The notes under the pieces are model-generated. The model did not search any database. It had not been told where the DNA came from and saw only the letters and a list, made by a program, of their open reading frames with translations. A program made the position numbers and the translations under genes. A stretch of 64,000 nt of DNA from Tanytarsus gracilentus (lineage: Eukaryota; Arthropoda; Insecta; Diptera; Chironomidae): the NCBI GenBank assembly GCA_038502055.1, contig JAXRKN010000040.1, positions 6,284,001 to 6,348,000 of the forward strand, read 5' to 3'. Of this stretch, positions 63,411 through 64,000 are shown piece by piece; within the stretch, counting starts at the first letter, position 1, and every line of letters begins with the position of its first letter.

Positions 63411-64000
63411 AAATATTTATATATGCGAGGAAGAGACACATCACTCACAATAACATGCAAGCTTTTTAGCTTTTTTTGTCACTCTTCCTTCTCTTTTAAC
63501 GATGCATAAATTCATCCTATTATAATAAATACTCGTAACAACAAAAGAAAAGGAATGAATTTTAATGAGGAAGGCAGAGAAAACATTAAAAAGTGTTTAG
63601 TGACATTAATATTATGCACTTGCTAAGGAGGGCAGAACTGAACTTTAAAGAATAAATTATTGTGAAAGTTCAGCATGTTTTACGCAATTGAGCAGGCAAC
63701 GTGAAAACGTCAACTGTCATTATCACTTCAAACTTTCTTCTCTTCTCGTATAAAGAACTCTTGCGTGAAATTTGTATTCATCTCTTTGACGCGCGCGAAT
63801 GATGTTGGAGGAAAGCATATTTCAACAAGTTGTGTCACATTCTTTTACACACACACTCATTTCTCATAAATTCCTTAATGGATTCTCTCTTTTTGCTGTC
63901 ATGAATGCGAAAAGTTTTTCTCACTCTCTCCCGTTTTATGCGTTGCACATAAAGCATAAAAAAGTGAGGAAGAAAATTTTACGAGGAAAAAAGTTTTTTA
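63411..64000. other. AT-rich flank, no feature seen
   Basis: No coding exon, repeat or RNA gene recognised to the end of the window. Confidence 0.5.

Overview
This is an AT-rich, intron-rich eukaryotic window, most likely an insect and plausibly a lower dipteran; the species cannot be told from the sequence. Two conserved animal genes can be rebuilt exon by exon. They face each other tail to tail, about 14.8 kb apart.

Bases 1-6378 (+ strand) hold the 3' part of a type I phosphatidylinositol-4-phosphate 5-kinase (PIP5K) gene. The window opens inside a coding exon at the kinase LVGVHN segment. It runs through the specificity-loop exons (IGIIDILQ ... KKLEHTFK ... DGDTVS) into a C-terminal tail built from four consecutive symmetric phase-1 exons, one of them 795 nt. 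The two possible ends are a stop at 6165-6167 (intron read-through) or at 6376-6378 (after splicing a 70-nt intron). Bases 6379-20586 show no supportable gene.

Bases 21180-50758 (- strand) hold a complete coding region for a three-KH-domain poly(rC)-binding protein, the ortholog of Drosophila mub (PCBP/hnRNP K-E family). It has nine core coding exons (473 aa) plus one in-frame 126-nt exon (515 aa with it). Every splice junction keeps frame. A strong acceptor at 50758 marks the start of the exon that carries the ATG, so at least one noncoding first exon lies upstream (>50.8 kb); I could not locate it.

The introns and the upstream flank carry several mobile-element scars. (a) 26459-27591: a 1133-bp hAT-like, transposase-less foldback element with a perfect 8-bp target duplication and inverted arrays of a ~35-bp repeat, inside a mub intron. 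(b) 41370-41508: a 139-bp GC-rich insertion between 11-bp direct repeats, with an A-rich end like a truncated retroposon. (c) 53977-54749: a 773-bp internally deleted hAT transposon with a perfect 8-bp target duplication, retaining a BED-finger start and the C-terminal hAT dimerisation domain. (d) 61927-63410: a composite foldback-like element between 19-bp direct repeats, with inverted arrays of a 10-bp AT repeat, two large hairpins and an internal tRNA-like repeat.

How the pieces relate: PIP5K makes PI(4,5)P2 at membranes and Mub is a nuclear/cytoplasmic RNA-binding splicing or stability factor. No shared pathway is implied by their adjacency. The most unusual content is the set of structured, foldback-type elements in and next to mub.
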